A stretch of DNA of 27,507 nt from Fragilariopsis cylindrus CCMP1102 (lineage: Eukaryota; Bacillariophyta; Bacillariophyceae; Bacillariales; Bacillariaceae): assembly GCA_900095095.1 (NCBI GenBank), contig FMBT01000024.1:1-27507 (forward strand), read 5' to 3'. How positions within the stretch are numbered: the stretch's first letter is position 1; the number at the start of each line of letters is the position of its first letter. The translations under genes and the position numbers were made by a program. Positions 19,097 through 27,507 of the stretch are shown here, one piece after another. The notes under the pieces were generated by a model. That model ran no database searches. It was not told the origin of the DNA and was given only the letters and a program-made list of their open reading frames with translations.

Positions 19097-20913
19097 ATGA
19101 CGAAGAAACAGCGAGATGACAGCGATGACAGTGATGGCGCTTTAAACGATCATCATCATCATCGTCGTCGAGTGATTCTGATGAGTCGTCTCTGTTTCCT
19201 GGTCCTGATAAGAAGCGACCAAGATTGAACAAGAACGACGTCAACGGTGACGATAAAATAGTAGGTGTGAATCCGATAATGATAATGAGGATGGTCATGT
19301 TACTACAACTGAATCTGCCACAAAAAAGAAAAAAACGGTTGATCCAGTACTATTTGAACAGGCCAAAAGCCGTTTAAGCAAGTTTGCTGCTCGGCTTTTT
19401 GATCCCAATCGAATCAGGGTACGTACGAGGATTTTATTCTAATCGATGTAGAAAGTCGAATTAATGTGGCGTCGTCGTCGACGTCATATTGTTTCTGGCT
19501 GTTATGTGTCACCAACGCGGATGATTGAAATAAAAAATAAATTTTCTCACTTTTTCTCTGTCGTTTTTATTATCATTGTTTCCTATTGTTTTAGGGCTTA
19601 GTTGAAGGACCGATAACGATTCCTCTGAACGATGAATTTTTGAAAGCGTTTGGAAAGCGTGAAAAGAAAATGGATCAACAACTTGGACGTGATGAGGAAT
19701 TTGATCAGGAGATAGTTGACGAGGACGACAATGAGACCGATGTCGGAAAGGAAACAACAACACCTTCTAAATCAAAGAAACAAAATGCCACCAAAGTTAA
19801 GGTCAAGATTAACAATTTAGCCTATCGAACCTCAAAAGAAACATTGACTAATAATTGTTTACGGTTTGGGCCTGTGAAGGAGGTTCATATGATTCTCGAG
19901 GGACCTGCAGCATCTAATAGGAATTTTCACAACTCTGGACGCGCATATGTAATCTTCGAGTCAGAAGACGGAGCACAGTCTTGTCTCGAAGGCCTTAAAA
20001 CATTAGATGGACGCCCACTTCGTGTGTCGAATGCTTTAGCTAGACCGAAGACACCAAAAGGTAAAGATGGACGTGCCACTAGTGCCTCGCTTTTGAATAA
20101 TAGAATTTTTAAGGATATATCAACTACATGTTTCCGATGCAAAGAGGTTGGTCATATGGAGAGTAGCTGTACGAATGCCATCAACAGGAAACCATGCGCA
20201 CTCTGTGGAATGACAGATCACGATATGAGAGCTTGTCCAAACCAAACAATCTGCTATAACTGCGGTACGCCTGGACATGTCAGTAGAGATTGTACAATGA
20301 GAAGGGGCTTACCCAGACGCATGGTTTGCGGGATATGTTTTCAGCCCGGTCACCATAGACTTCAATGTCGGATGCGGTCTGCAAACGATTTACCGCAAAC
20401 TGTTAGTTCACCCGCCATTTGTATGGCATGCGGGAAAAAGGGTCATTTCCTTTGCAAGGATCTTAAATGGTTCTATGGACTGCGGGGAATGTCGTGCTTC
20501 AATTGTGGTTCTCAGGCACATTCTGGTTATGATTGCGAACGACCCACCATATATCAGTGTATAAACAATCGTGATATTGCTTGTCAGGAAATTGAAAGGG
20601 CAGAAGCCGATTCCGTGTAAGTACAACGCATATTTTCTGATAAATTGCTCGCATAGCCGTTATCCTCTTCAGTCGGTTCCATCAGCTTGTGTGATTTTGA
20701 CAATAGATCAATCATAATATCTCACGATATTCTAACTTTTTTCTGTGTTGTTTAAATTTTAAATGCTTTAGTGCGGAAGAGTTTGAACGACAGCAGCGGG
20801 AGCAACGAGAAAGATCGAGGAGTCGGGGAAGGAGCAATCAAGGGGGTGGTGATGGTAAGAAAGGTCGATCCAAGTCCAGTGGTGGAAGTCGTAGAGATCG
20901 ACGTGGGTATTAA
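19097..20913 (+). CDS. RRM and CCHC zinc-knuckle RNA-binding protein (Air1/2- and ZCCHC7-like knuckles)
   Basis: Three exons: 19097-19418, 19595-20616 and 20772-20913, about 495 residues. An acidic/Ser-rich N terminus leads to a helix-prone RLSKFAARLFDPNRIR. An RRM follows (about 177-260) with RNP-like strands KVKINNLAY and GRAYVIFES. Six zinc knuckles (20129-20536) follow: CFRCKEVGHMESSC, CALCGMTDHDMRAC, CYNCGTPGHVSRDC, CGICFQPGHHRLQC, a partial CMACGKKGHFLC and CFNCGSQAHSGYDC. The C-terminal exon is RS/RG-rich (RERSRSRGRSN). Tandem knuckles of this kind occur in Air1/Air2/ZCCHC7, RNA-binding subunits of the TRAMP nuclear exosome cofactor. The RRM and RS tail suggest a nuclear RNA-processing role. 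Exon 1 shows two frame changes (T3 at 19141-19143, A4 at 19255-19258), each cured by one base, so the first 60 residues are less certain. Confidence 0.85.
19419..19594 (+). other. Intron 1 of the RRM/zinc-knuckle gene
   Basis: GTACGT at 19419 to TTTTAG at 19594, 176 nt, phase 0. It joins DPNRIR to GLVEGPITIPLND. Confidence 0.8.
20617..20771 (+). other. Intron 2 of the RRM/zinc-knuckle gene
   Basis: GTAAGT at 20617 to CTTTAG at 20771, 155 nt. Splicing removes the apparent stop at 20618-20620 and adds an in-frame RS/RG tail ending at TAA 20911-20913. The clean basic tail supports the model. Confidence 0.85.
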
Positions 20914-21235
20914 TTCACCGCGGGAAGACGCCATAACAATCTACGATGCAGTGTCAAATTAATGTTATACTGGCACTTGCTTGATTCGTTCTGCCTGATT
21001 TTTTTAAAATAATGTACTTTATTTTTACCAAACGAAGGAATTCAATAATCTCAATCTTTGCCAATTAATCTCATTGCGAGAAGGATTTTTTTTATAATAT
21101 ACTATTGTGGTCTTTACAAAATAGGTTTAATGTCGTGCACTGTAAAATATTTTATTGGTACTAACTACTAGATTAGCACTAATGCCATGCACATAATGAT
21201 GGGAATCAAAGATGTATGGAGTCCCCCCCCCCCCC
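20914..21235. other. Convergent intergenic region ending in a C14 run
   Basis: A 322-bp AT-rich stretch between two stops. The only feature seen is the C run at 21223-21236. On the minus strand this is a G run whose first G is the last base of the WD40 gene's TAG stop codon. Confidence 0.6.
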
Positions 21236-22795
21236 CTATTCCAGACAATCCAATGTTGTAAAACCTGTTGCATGACCAATCAATAGTCGAGAAGGCGCAA
21301 CTGTGTTATCTCCTTCACAATAAGCGATTGAATATATCATTGGATTTCCATCGATAGTCGTACATAAATCATTCAACAATTGACACACAATACCATGATC
21401 AGGAGTAGTTTCGGCAGTAACGAAGTATATATCACCATTTGATGATCCCAAGACAAGGGAAGATTTTCCCTGCTGTTCTCGAATATCGTTAATGTTTTCG
21501 GTTAACGATACGGTACTTAATCTAGTAGTAGGCGATACTTCTGCCGTAACTGAAGTTCCTTTATTGATTCTCAATTTTGATTGCAATTGAAATCCATTCT
21601 CAGATAATACATGAAATACACATAATACTCCATCATTTCCAATCGTAAAGATTGCATTAACTGCAGTAGACCATAATATAGCATTGACTCTTCCTTCGTG
21701 TGCTGATATGGTATGTATAGGTACCATTTTTTGTTCATCCATAAGATGATCATTCTTATTGTTATTGACAGAACTCCTCCCATGAGTATCGGCTATGTTA
21801 CTACTTATTGTTGATGTTGTTGTCGTTGTTGTTGTAGTAGGATCAGAAAACCATAAATGAATCCGTCCATCTACACCTCCAGAAACAAGGAGTTGTAATT
21901 GAGACGATTCCTCATCGTCGTTAATAACTGTAGTAGGAACAAGACAAAGGCACAACAAATCACTTGACAAGGTAGTTCCTAACGTAGGACTATTTTCGAT
22001 ACTACGTTTCGTGATATGACGAATGGATGATGACATCGGTGCTGTGTTATTGTCAATTGCTGAACAATCCCAACTTTCAATACAATTACATCCAATTGAA
22101 TGAAGCAAGCGATTATGTTGATCGAAGACAAGATCTTTGACCCATCCTGTATGAGGTCCTAATTTTTGTACAAATTCAAAACCATTGCTGCTGTCATAAC
22201 TTTTACCAACTTTCTCCCGCCAAACAGATATCCAACGATCTCCACTTCCACAAAAGAGTAATCTGTCTTCTTCTGTAGGTTTTGGTGTTTCAGATAGTGA
22301 TGGTGATGGTGACGATGGTGATGGTGATGACACTGCAATTGAGTATATTGGATATTTAGTACTGTAGTTACTAGACATTATTTCCTCGTACAATAATGTC
22401 CCGTCGTCGTTATTCTTATTATGATCGAATACATTTCCTTCCTCCATTGAATTATTATTTCCAATTTTATCATTGTTATTGCTCTGTTCGTAATTATCAT
22501 GATAATATATCCTCCCTTTCTTCGTTCCTACTACAATTATTGAATTGTCAAAGGAATAATGTACTGACGTGACACCACCAAATAATACTGATGATGACAA
22601 TGGTTGACGATATGATGCAACTGATATTATTGATTGTACAAGATAATATTCAGAGCTAATAATAATGAACGAGAATGAAAGAATAAAGACGATGAACGAC
22701 TGCCATGGTGTTGTAATGAAAAAACGACGCTGGAATGGAGTTTTTCCTCTTCTCCTCCTTATTTTCGTCTTCATTTTTCTTTCTTCGCTCAACAT
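21236..22795 (-). CDS. Membrane-anchored WD40-repeat protein
   Basis: An uninterrupted 519-residue frame. The N terminus is strongly basic (KMKTKIRRRRGKTPFQRR), followed by a hydrophobic segment at about 31-50 (SFIVFILSFSFIIIS), which reads as a signal anchor (type II). At least six beta-propeller blades follow, recognisable by G-x-x-DG/GD and W/F-D endings: GVTSVHYSFDN...GRIYYHD, LLFCGSGDRWISVWRE, GPHTGWVKDLVFDQHNRLLH...ESWD, LLVSGGVDGRIHLWF, SAHEGRVNAILWSTAVNAIF...GVLCVF, LVLGSSNGDIYFVT and LLIGHATGF. Asn/Asp-rich insertions separate some blades. The ATG at 22795 is chosen over the GTG just before it. The blades would face the lumen or outside if the anchor is type II. No specific WD40 subfamily is recognised. 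Confidence 0.8.
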   Translation of the reverse strand: MLSEERKMKTKIRRRRGKTPFQRRFFITTPWQSFIVFILSFSFIIISSEYYLVQSIISVASYRQPLSSSVLFGGVTSVHYSFDNSIIVVGTKKGRIYYHDNYEQSNNNDKIGNNNSMEEGNVFDHNKNNDDGTLLYEEIMSSNYSTKYPIYSIAVSSPSPSSPSPSLSETPKPTEEDRLLFCGSGDRWISVWREKVGKSYDSSNGFEFVQKLGPHTGWVKDLVFDQHNRLLHSIGCNCIESWDCSAIDNNTAPMSSSIRHITKRSIENSPTLGTTLSSDLLCLCLVPTTVINDDEESSQLQLLVSGGVDGRIHLWFSDPTTTTTTTTSTISSNIADTHGRSSVNNNKNDHLMDEQKMVPIHTISAHEGRVNAILWSTAVNAIFTIGNDGVLCVFHVLSENGFQLQSKLRINKGTSVTAEVSPTTRLSTVSLTENINDIREQQGKSSLVLGSSNGDIYFVTAETTPDHGIVCQLLNDLCTTIDGNPMIYSIAYCEGDNTVAPSRLLIGHATGFTTLDCLE

Positions 22796-23374
22796 CACGC
22801 CAATGGAAACAAGTAGTACCGTAGGGTCTACGTACTTGTAGTTTGTAAAAAGAATTACAATGTCGAATTTTAAAAATTGACGTATAATAGAAGAAGATTG
22901 CTAACTGCTTCGTAGCTAAAGATTTCGAATGAGCGAGGCAATCACTTTAAATTACTTGCGCTAAAGATTTATTAATTTAGGGCATTTGTTTTTTTGACAC
23001 GAGTCGGAATTTTCTTTTACTTATATACTTGAAGTATTATGATAAAATTCCGGGCAAACTGTCCTCTAAAAACTCTTACTTAAATGCCGAATAATATACG
23101 TCCATGCACGCGTAGGGGCAGGTTCGCAGAAGTTATAATATGATACGATGATACAGAGCAGAGGTGAAGGAATGTTATCCTAAAGTTATCATGATAATGA
23201 GGTATGGCAATCGCCAAGACACGAAAGCATCAAAATCATTAGAAAAAAAATCCCAGTCGAAGAGTGCATGCAGTCGCAATTTGATTTGATTCAATGATAT
23301 AACATCAATAGAGCTATTGGTATTTCCACGAGCTAGGTTTACCCTATATTGCTACAACCACCAGTATCGCCAAC
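22796..23374. promoter_or_regulatory. Divergent intergenic region
   Basis: 579 bp between the WD40 gene (minus) and the large disordered-protein gene (plus). It must hold both promoters. AT-rich; I see no recognisable element or RNA gene. Confidence 0.35.
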
Positions 23375-23648
23375 ATGAAACTACTAAAAAACGTCTTTCA
23401 GGTCGTTAAAAAGATTCCGAAAGAGAAGGGTAATACTAATGAAGGGTCGTCGTTACAGAACGAAGCAGAGCATCAAGAAAAAATGCGGTTGCCGGCGGCA
23501 CCTCCGTTGGGCGATTTATCGGGAACTTTTGATGTAGCACCAATGCAAGATGCATATAAAGAAAATTCGACACCATTGATTAGTAGCTCCACTAATAACA
23601 ACAACGATAACAGCAATACGGACCTTATGAGTAACAGTAACAGTAACC

Positions 23649-23679
<31 letters not shown>

Positions 23680-26600
23680 TATCAGGCTCTGCGGCAGGTG
23701 CAGTCATGTGCTCACCGATAGCTCCGCAGCCTGCGACTATATGGAGACCAGACCAGAACAGAATAACGACGATAGCAACGAGGAGTCCTTTCAATTAGAA
23801 ATAGTGGAAAATGACACCGATCGACGACGACGGCGAAGAAGAAGAGAAAGAAAAAATAATTCTGATGCTAGCAAGAAGAATGAAAGGATTTCCAAGGGAG
23901 ATAGAACACTTCCCGCTGATCATATCGAAAAGCCTTCACCAACGACCTCAACAAGAAGATCTGCTGCTAGCAGTCGAAGGCTAATTACGGTCAACAACGA
24001 TGACGATGATAGTGATGGTGATGTTACTGCCCCTAGCAATAGTAAACAGCGCGAAGCTTCTGCATCGTCGTTAAATCGCAGCCATCATAGTATTAGTTCC
24101 AATAACGGTTCATCCTCTCGAAGCTTCATTCAATTAAGTTTCAATTCGAATAGTTCTACTATCAACAGTATTGTTACTGTTGACGGTAACGGTGACAAAC
24201 CCAGCTCAAGTCGTCGAATTTTAAATACTTCTATTATTAGTGACAAACCCAGCTCACGTCGTCGAAGTTTAAACGATAGCTACCATAGTAGTATCTACAG
24301 TAATAGTAACAGAAGCAGCAATGATGACGACCAAAAAATACTATACCACATTGATGATTTCGACAGTGATATCGAAGATGAAGACGACGACCATAAAGAA
24401 GAAGAGAAAGAAAAAGACCATGGTACTAAAGTTAATAATATTTCCGTTCCAAGCAACAGCGGAGAACATCTTCAAGTACCCGTGGTATTGCGGTCAACTA
24501 ATACTACTTCGAACATTCGTCGACATCGCACTCGTAGCCGAGACCGTTCTCGGCTTGAGGGGGGAAGGAAAATTCGATCAGTAGACGCATCATCGTCATC
24601 AAGGCGGGGAAATGGAAATGATAAAGACAGACAACGTCGATATATTCGGTCGAGTAATAAAAGTGGAGATGGAGAGAAATCATCTCAATCAAAGACAACC
24701 GCAAGCAGTGAAAATAGGGAGTTGGAATCAGAAGTCACACAGCTTCCTACCGGTTCAACAAAAGAAAAAGTAATCAAAAAGAAAATTTCTAAAACAGAAA
24801 ATTTCCAAGAGAAAGAAGGGATTTCTAGAAAGTCGAATACGAGTAAAGGCCATCGACCTTTGCGTCGACAAAGGAGTAGTAGTGCAGATCAACGCATAAA
24901 ACCTAATTCAAGTAGAAGTAGCAATCGTGACCTTCTTGGTATATCAAACAGTTATCTTCCTGGAAGGAGGAGAAGAAGTAGAAGTAGTGATATACGAAGA
25001 AAGAGAAAACCTGGTACTAACACTGTCAGTGTAGATTCACAGAAAGGAATGACAAAGTTGTTCGGAGGAACCACACAGTCGGAAGAAGAGACTGTTGTTG
25101 CGAGCAATATCCGTCCCACATCTCTCACAGATATGAAGACTTCAACATTGGAGGAGAGCTTAAATAATTCTGAAAAGGTAGATAAAAAGCTTCATTCCTC
25201 CATGCACGAGTTTGGTAGAGCAGAGCGTAGAGCAAGACGAGAGAAAAACACAGAGGAATCAAGAAAGGATAGGAATACGAAGCGAGTATCTGGTAGGAGT
25301 CACCATAGATCGAATAGGAGATCGAAAGACAGAGAAAGCAAAAAGAAAGACCAAATTCGATCAACAATTTCGCAATCGATTCACAAACACGAAGATCCAC
25401 CAGAGAACGCATCGAAACAATCTAGGTACAACGATTCTACTGTACTGGATGATTCTCAAGGACCAGTCATGGAGGAACTTGAAAAGACAAGTCAGCCTTC
25501 TGAATCTATATATGAAAGTGATCAAGGTGATAGCAATTCAAAATTGATCAAAAAGGATATTATCAAAAATAATTCAAAATCAGCTGTAACTCTTCTGAGC
25601 CATCTTGATGGAATGCCAAGCTCTGGAACCCAGAATAGAACAGAATCTTCGGTCCAGTCAAGTGGCGAATGCACTGAAGAGAGCCAAGATACGGGGTCAC
25701 GCAAGCTTGGCGATGAAAAAGGGATGACCGATGACGTGAAGAAAATGAAGGTAGAAAATCATCCACGTCAGCCAGATTTAAGTAAAAATGACGATGCTTA
25801 TAGTAACGGGACCGAATTAAAAACTGCAGATTTAGAGACAACGAATACAAGGAATAAAAGCAAAATCGTCTCGGAAACTCTTCTAAACGAAATTGGAGCG
25901 AGGAAAAAATGCGAGAATAGCAAAGGCAAGAATTCCAGAATGAATACTACGATTTCTGCTAAGGAAAAACGAAAGTCAAGTCGAAAATCAAGACCAAAAA
26001 AGAGAAACGATGTGGTAAAGTGCGATTCTGAGATGGATTCTAGCAACAGCAAACCTAATATTGTTTCTCAGCTCGAAGAATGTCGCCCAAGAAATGACAA
26101 GCTTGTAGGAAAAAGTGCGAGTAAAAAATCTCACAATAGCAATGAAAAATTGAATATGTCTCTTAATGATTTGCTTTCCAAAAGTGAACATTACGCGAAG
26201 AAAGAAATGATTTCTCCCTTCAATGATTGGGATAGTCTCCCTCCTCCATCCTTGGCATCCGATGTCGATTACTCGAAAAAGAATAAAACGATTATGAAAT
26301 CTATTACAGAAAACGACTCTACATTTGTAGGCGAAGATTTATTCGCTCTCCTGGATGAGCATGCTCCATGTAGCGAAGAGGATAAATGCGAGGAGTCTCT
26401 GACTTCCCCGAGCCTATTTGGTGACACAAACCGATCTCAAAAAACTGGCACACAGATCGAATATGTCATCAAATCAGCTGATGAAACGGAATCGAAAAAC
26501 AAAGCTAAACAACAATCGAATTTGACCAAGACGTCGACAGCGCAGACGAGGAGCTCTTCAAGTCTCCGAAGTGATGATAGCAGCGGTTCTTTTGTCCTTG

Positions 26601-26839
26601 GCACGGTTGATGTTGGCAAGTTTCAAGATGTCAATGAAGAACCTATAAGAATGAAGAAACGGAATGGAATGTTGAACAAAATGAGAATGGCAACTTCAAC
26701 CTTCGCCGAGAGTGGTAGAACAACGGTAAAAAAGGCGGCATCTGCTCGGAACTTATTCGAAAAAGCATCTACTCGGAACTTATTCGCACGGGGAAAAGAA
26801 GAGGGGAATGGACTTTTGAGGTATGATAGTGATGCTTGA
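23375..26839 (+). CDS. Large disordered Ser/Arg/Asn-rich protein, unrecognised
   Basis: A single uninterrupted frame of 1154 codons from ATG at 23375. The N terminus (MKLLKNVFQVVKKIPKEKG) is a basic amphipathic helix that could contact membranes. The body is dominated by Ser, Asn, Asp, Lys and Arg, with Arg clusters (DRRRRRRRRERK, PGRRRRSRSSDIRRKRK), an Asp/Asn microsatellite (HDNDNDNDNDD) and acidic runs (DIEDEDDDHKEEEKEKD). Near residue 105 a CGRC-x10-C group might bind metal. Around 970-1020 (LNDLLSKSEH, FNDWDSLPPPSL, DLFALLDEH) the composition is more ordered. The C terminus carries two tandem copies of an A-S-x-R-N-L-F motif. No domain is recognised. It lacks regular RS dipeptides, so a splicing-factor label would be unjustified. 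Confidence 0.75.
26738..26791 (+). repeat. 27-nt tandem repeat encoding AS(A/T)RNLF motif
   Basis: Two adjacent units (26738-26764, 26765-26791), nearly identical in DNA, encode ASARNLFEK and ASTRNLFAR at the C terminus of the 1154-residue protein. Confidence 0.85.
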
Positions 26840-26971
26840 ATCGAAACAGCAATGAAAAGGGAAGAAGGTTTTTTAGAATATTAATAGTATAGTTAAGAAA
26901 TGAATTGAAATGTGATCCATCGTACACCAATCGCAATCGAAGCTTCTCCACCATATTTCTAAATCCATATA

Positions 26972-27507
26972 TTACTGAAGGACCAATTTTGCTGCCTCTT
27001 TAGCCATGCCCGTATAAATCGTCCAGCCGCTTCCGCCTGTTCCGTAGCAATGAACCAGTCGAATCTTATCATAATCTTTGTTAGCATAATCATCCATATC
27101 ATCGATTTCACAACGTATATTATCCCGATAGGGTCGAAATCCTACCCAATCTCCTTTCGGTTGGCAAGCATTTGTATCAATACCCATCAATCGTGCATTT
27201 TCCAATAGTCTTGTTCGTTCTTTAGGTCGCATTGTTGGCTCTGTATCTCCATCCAAACATGTTCCACCCACAACAATATCATCCCCGCGAACTATCAAAT
27301 AGCTGGGATATTCGTCGTCCCCCCATGGAGGTTCAACGGCAAAGATGCAGGCATCGTGAAGCTCATTATGGGCACCAGATGATCCGGGTATTTCGTCTAT
27401 GGTGGGATCTAGACGCTTGCATGTTTTTCGATCATACAAAAGAAGGGCACCTCTTGCCCCGATCATTTGAGAATCGTTACATAGTTCCGATGCCCCAAGG
27501 CCAGTGC
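26972..27507 (-). CDS. D-amino-acid oxidase family flavoenzyme, C-terminal part (runs off right edge)
   Basis: The frame is open to the window edge and encodes the last 178 or so residues of a DAO-family protein (D-amino-acid or D-aspartate oxidase), which oxidises D-amino acids to 2-oxo acids with FAD, giving ammonia and hydrogen peroxide. Visible motifs: TGLGASEL near the edge (the family's N-x-T/A-G-L-G-A); YLIVRGDDIVVGGT, matching the strand with the P-R/D-x-x-x-x-G-G-T signature; VGFRPYRDNIRCE, with the Arg of the G-x-R-P substrate-carboxylate motif; and CYGTGGSGWTIYTGMAKEAA, the FAD-contacting Y-G-x-G-G-x-G-x-T motif. The usual RGQ after the first motif reads as RGA here. No peroxisomal SKL-type C terminus is present (it ends LVLQ). 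The N-terminal FAD GxGxxG lies outside the window. Confidence 0.88.
   Translation of the reverse strand, partial: TGLGASELCNDSQMIGARGALLLYDRKTCKRLDPTIDEIPGSSGAHNELHDACIFAVEPPWGDDEYPSYLIVRGDDIVVGGTCLDGDTEPTMRPKERTRLLENARLMGIDTNACQPKGDWVGFRPYRDNIRCEIDDMDDYANKDYDKIRLVHCYGTGGSGWTIYTGMAKEAAKLVLQ

Noticed and set aside
1-27507. tRNA, rRNA, CRISPR arrays or bacterial-type operons.
   Set aside because: None seen; genes have introns and eukaryotic-only families, so the window is nuclear eukaryotic DNA.

Overview
The window looks like nuclear DNA of a photosynthetic stramenopile, most probably a diatom. The grounds are: a cyclin of the diatom-specific type, short GT-AG introns (55 to 340 nt), AT-leaning intergenic DNA, and many Ser/Asn/Asp-rich disordered proteins beside conserved eukaryotic housekeeping genes (Rqc2/NEMF, epsin, an exostosin-type glycosyltransferase, a zinc-knuckle RNA-binding protein, a D-amino-acid oxidase). 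The exact organism is inference; no rRNA, tRNA or CRISPR array was seen.

Layout. 1-363 (-): the start of a gene with an ShKT six-cysteine domain, running off the left edge. 497-2051 (-): an HTTM / vitamin-K-dependent-carboxylase-like membrane protein, broken into several frames. 2269-3105 (+): a secreted, probably GPI-anchored cysteine-rich protein. 3405-5237 (-): a GT47 exostosin-like glycosyltransferase with one intron. 5238-6361: a 1.1 kb divergent intergenic region holding a 318-bp TA-flanked MITE (5444-5761). 6362-8095 (+): an unrecognised coiled-coil protein. 8141-11969 (-): Rqc2/NEMF. 12624-13791 (-): cyclin with a 55-nt intron. 14648-15698 (+): an unrecognised protein built from three internal duplications. 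16256-18665 (-): epsin (ENTH). 19097-20913 (+): RRM plus six CCHC knuckles plus an RS/RG tail, three exons. 21236-22795 (-): a membrane-anchored WD40 protein. 23375-26839 (+): a 1154-residue disordered basic/serine-rich protein. 26972-27507 (-): the C-terminal part of a D-amino-acid oxidase, running off the right edge.

The genes do not form one pathway. The left 5 kb is rich in secretory-pathway products (ShKT protein, HTTM membrane protein, GPI-type protein, type II glycosyltransferase). The rest is a mix of translation quality control, cell cycle, endocytosis and RNA metabolism.

The most striking whole-window signal is that six of the genes are interrupted by single-nucleotide length changes, at least 13 of the 14 at homopolymers. 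Conserved family motifs resume exactly in the next frame. This looks like residual long-read assembly error rather than gene death, though allelic decay cannot be excluded. I found no convincing new multi-gene system. The best leads are the carboxylase-like/ShKT gene pair, the MITE, the triply duplicated protein at 14.6-15.7 kb, and a pair of E2F-like repeats between epsin and the zinc-knuckle gene.
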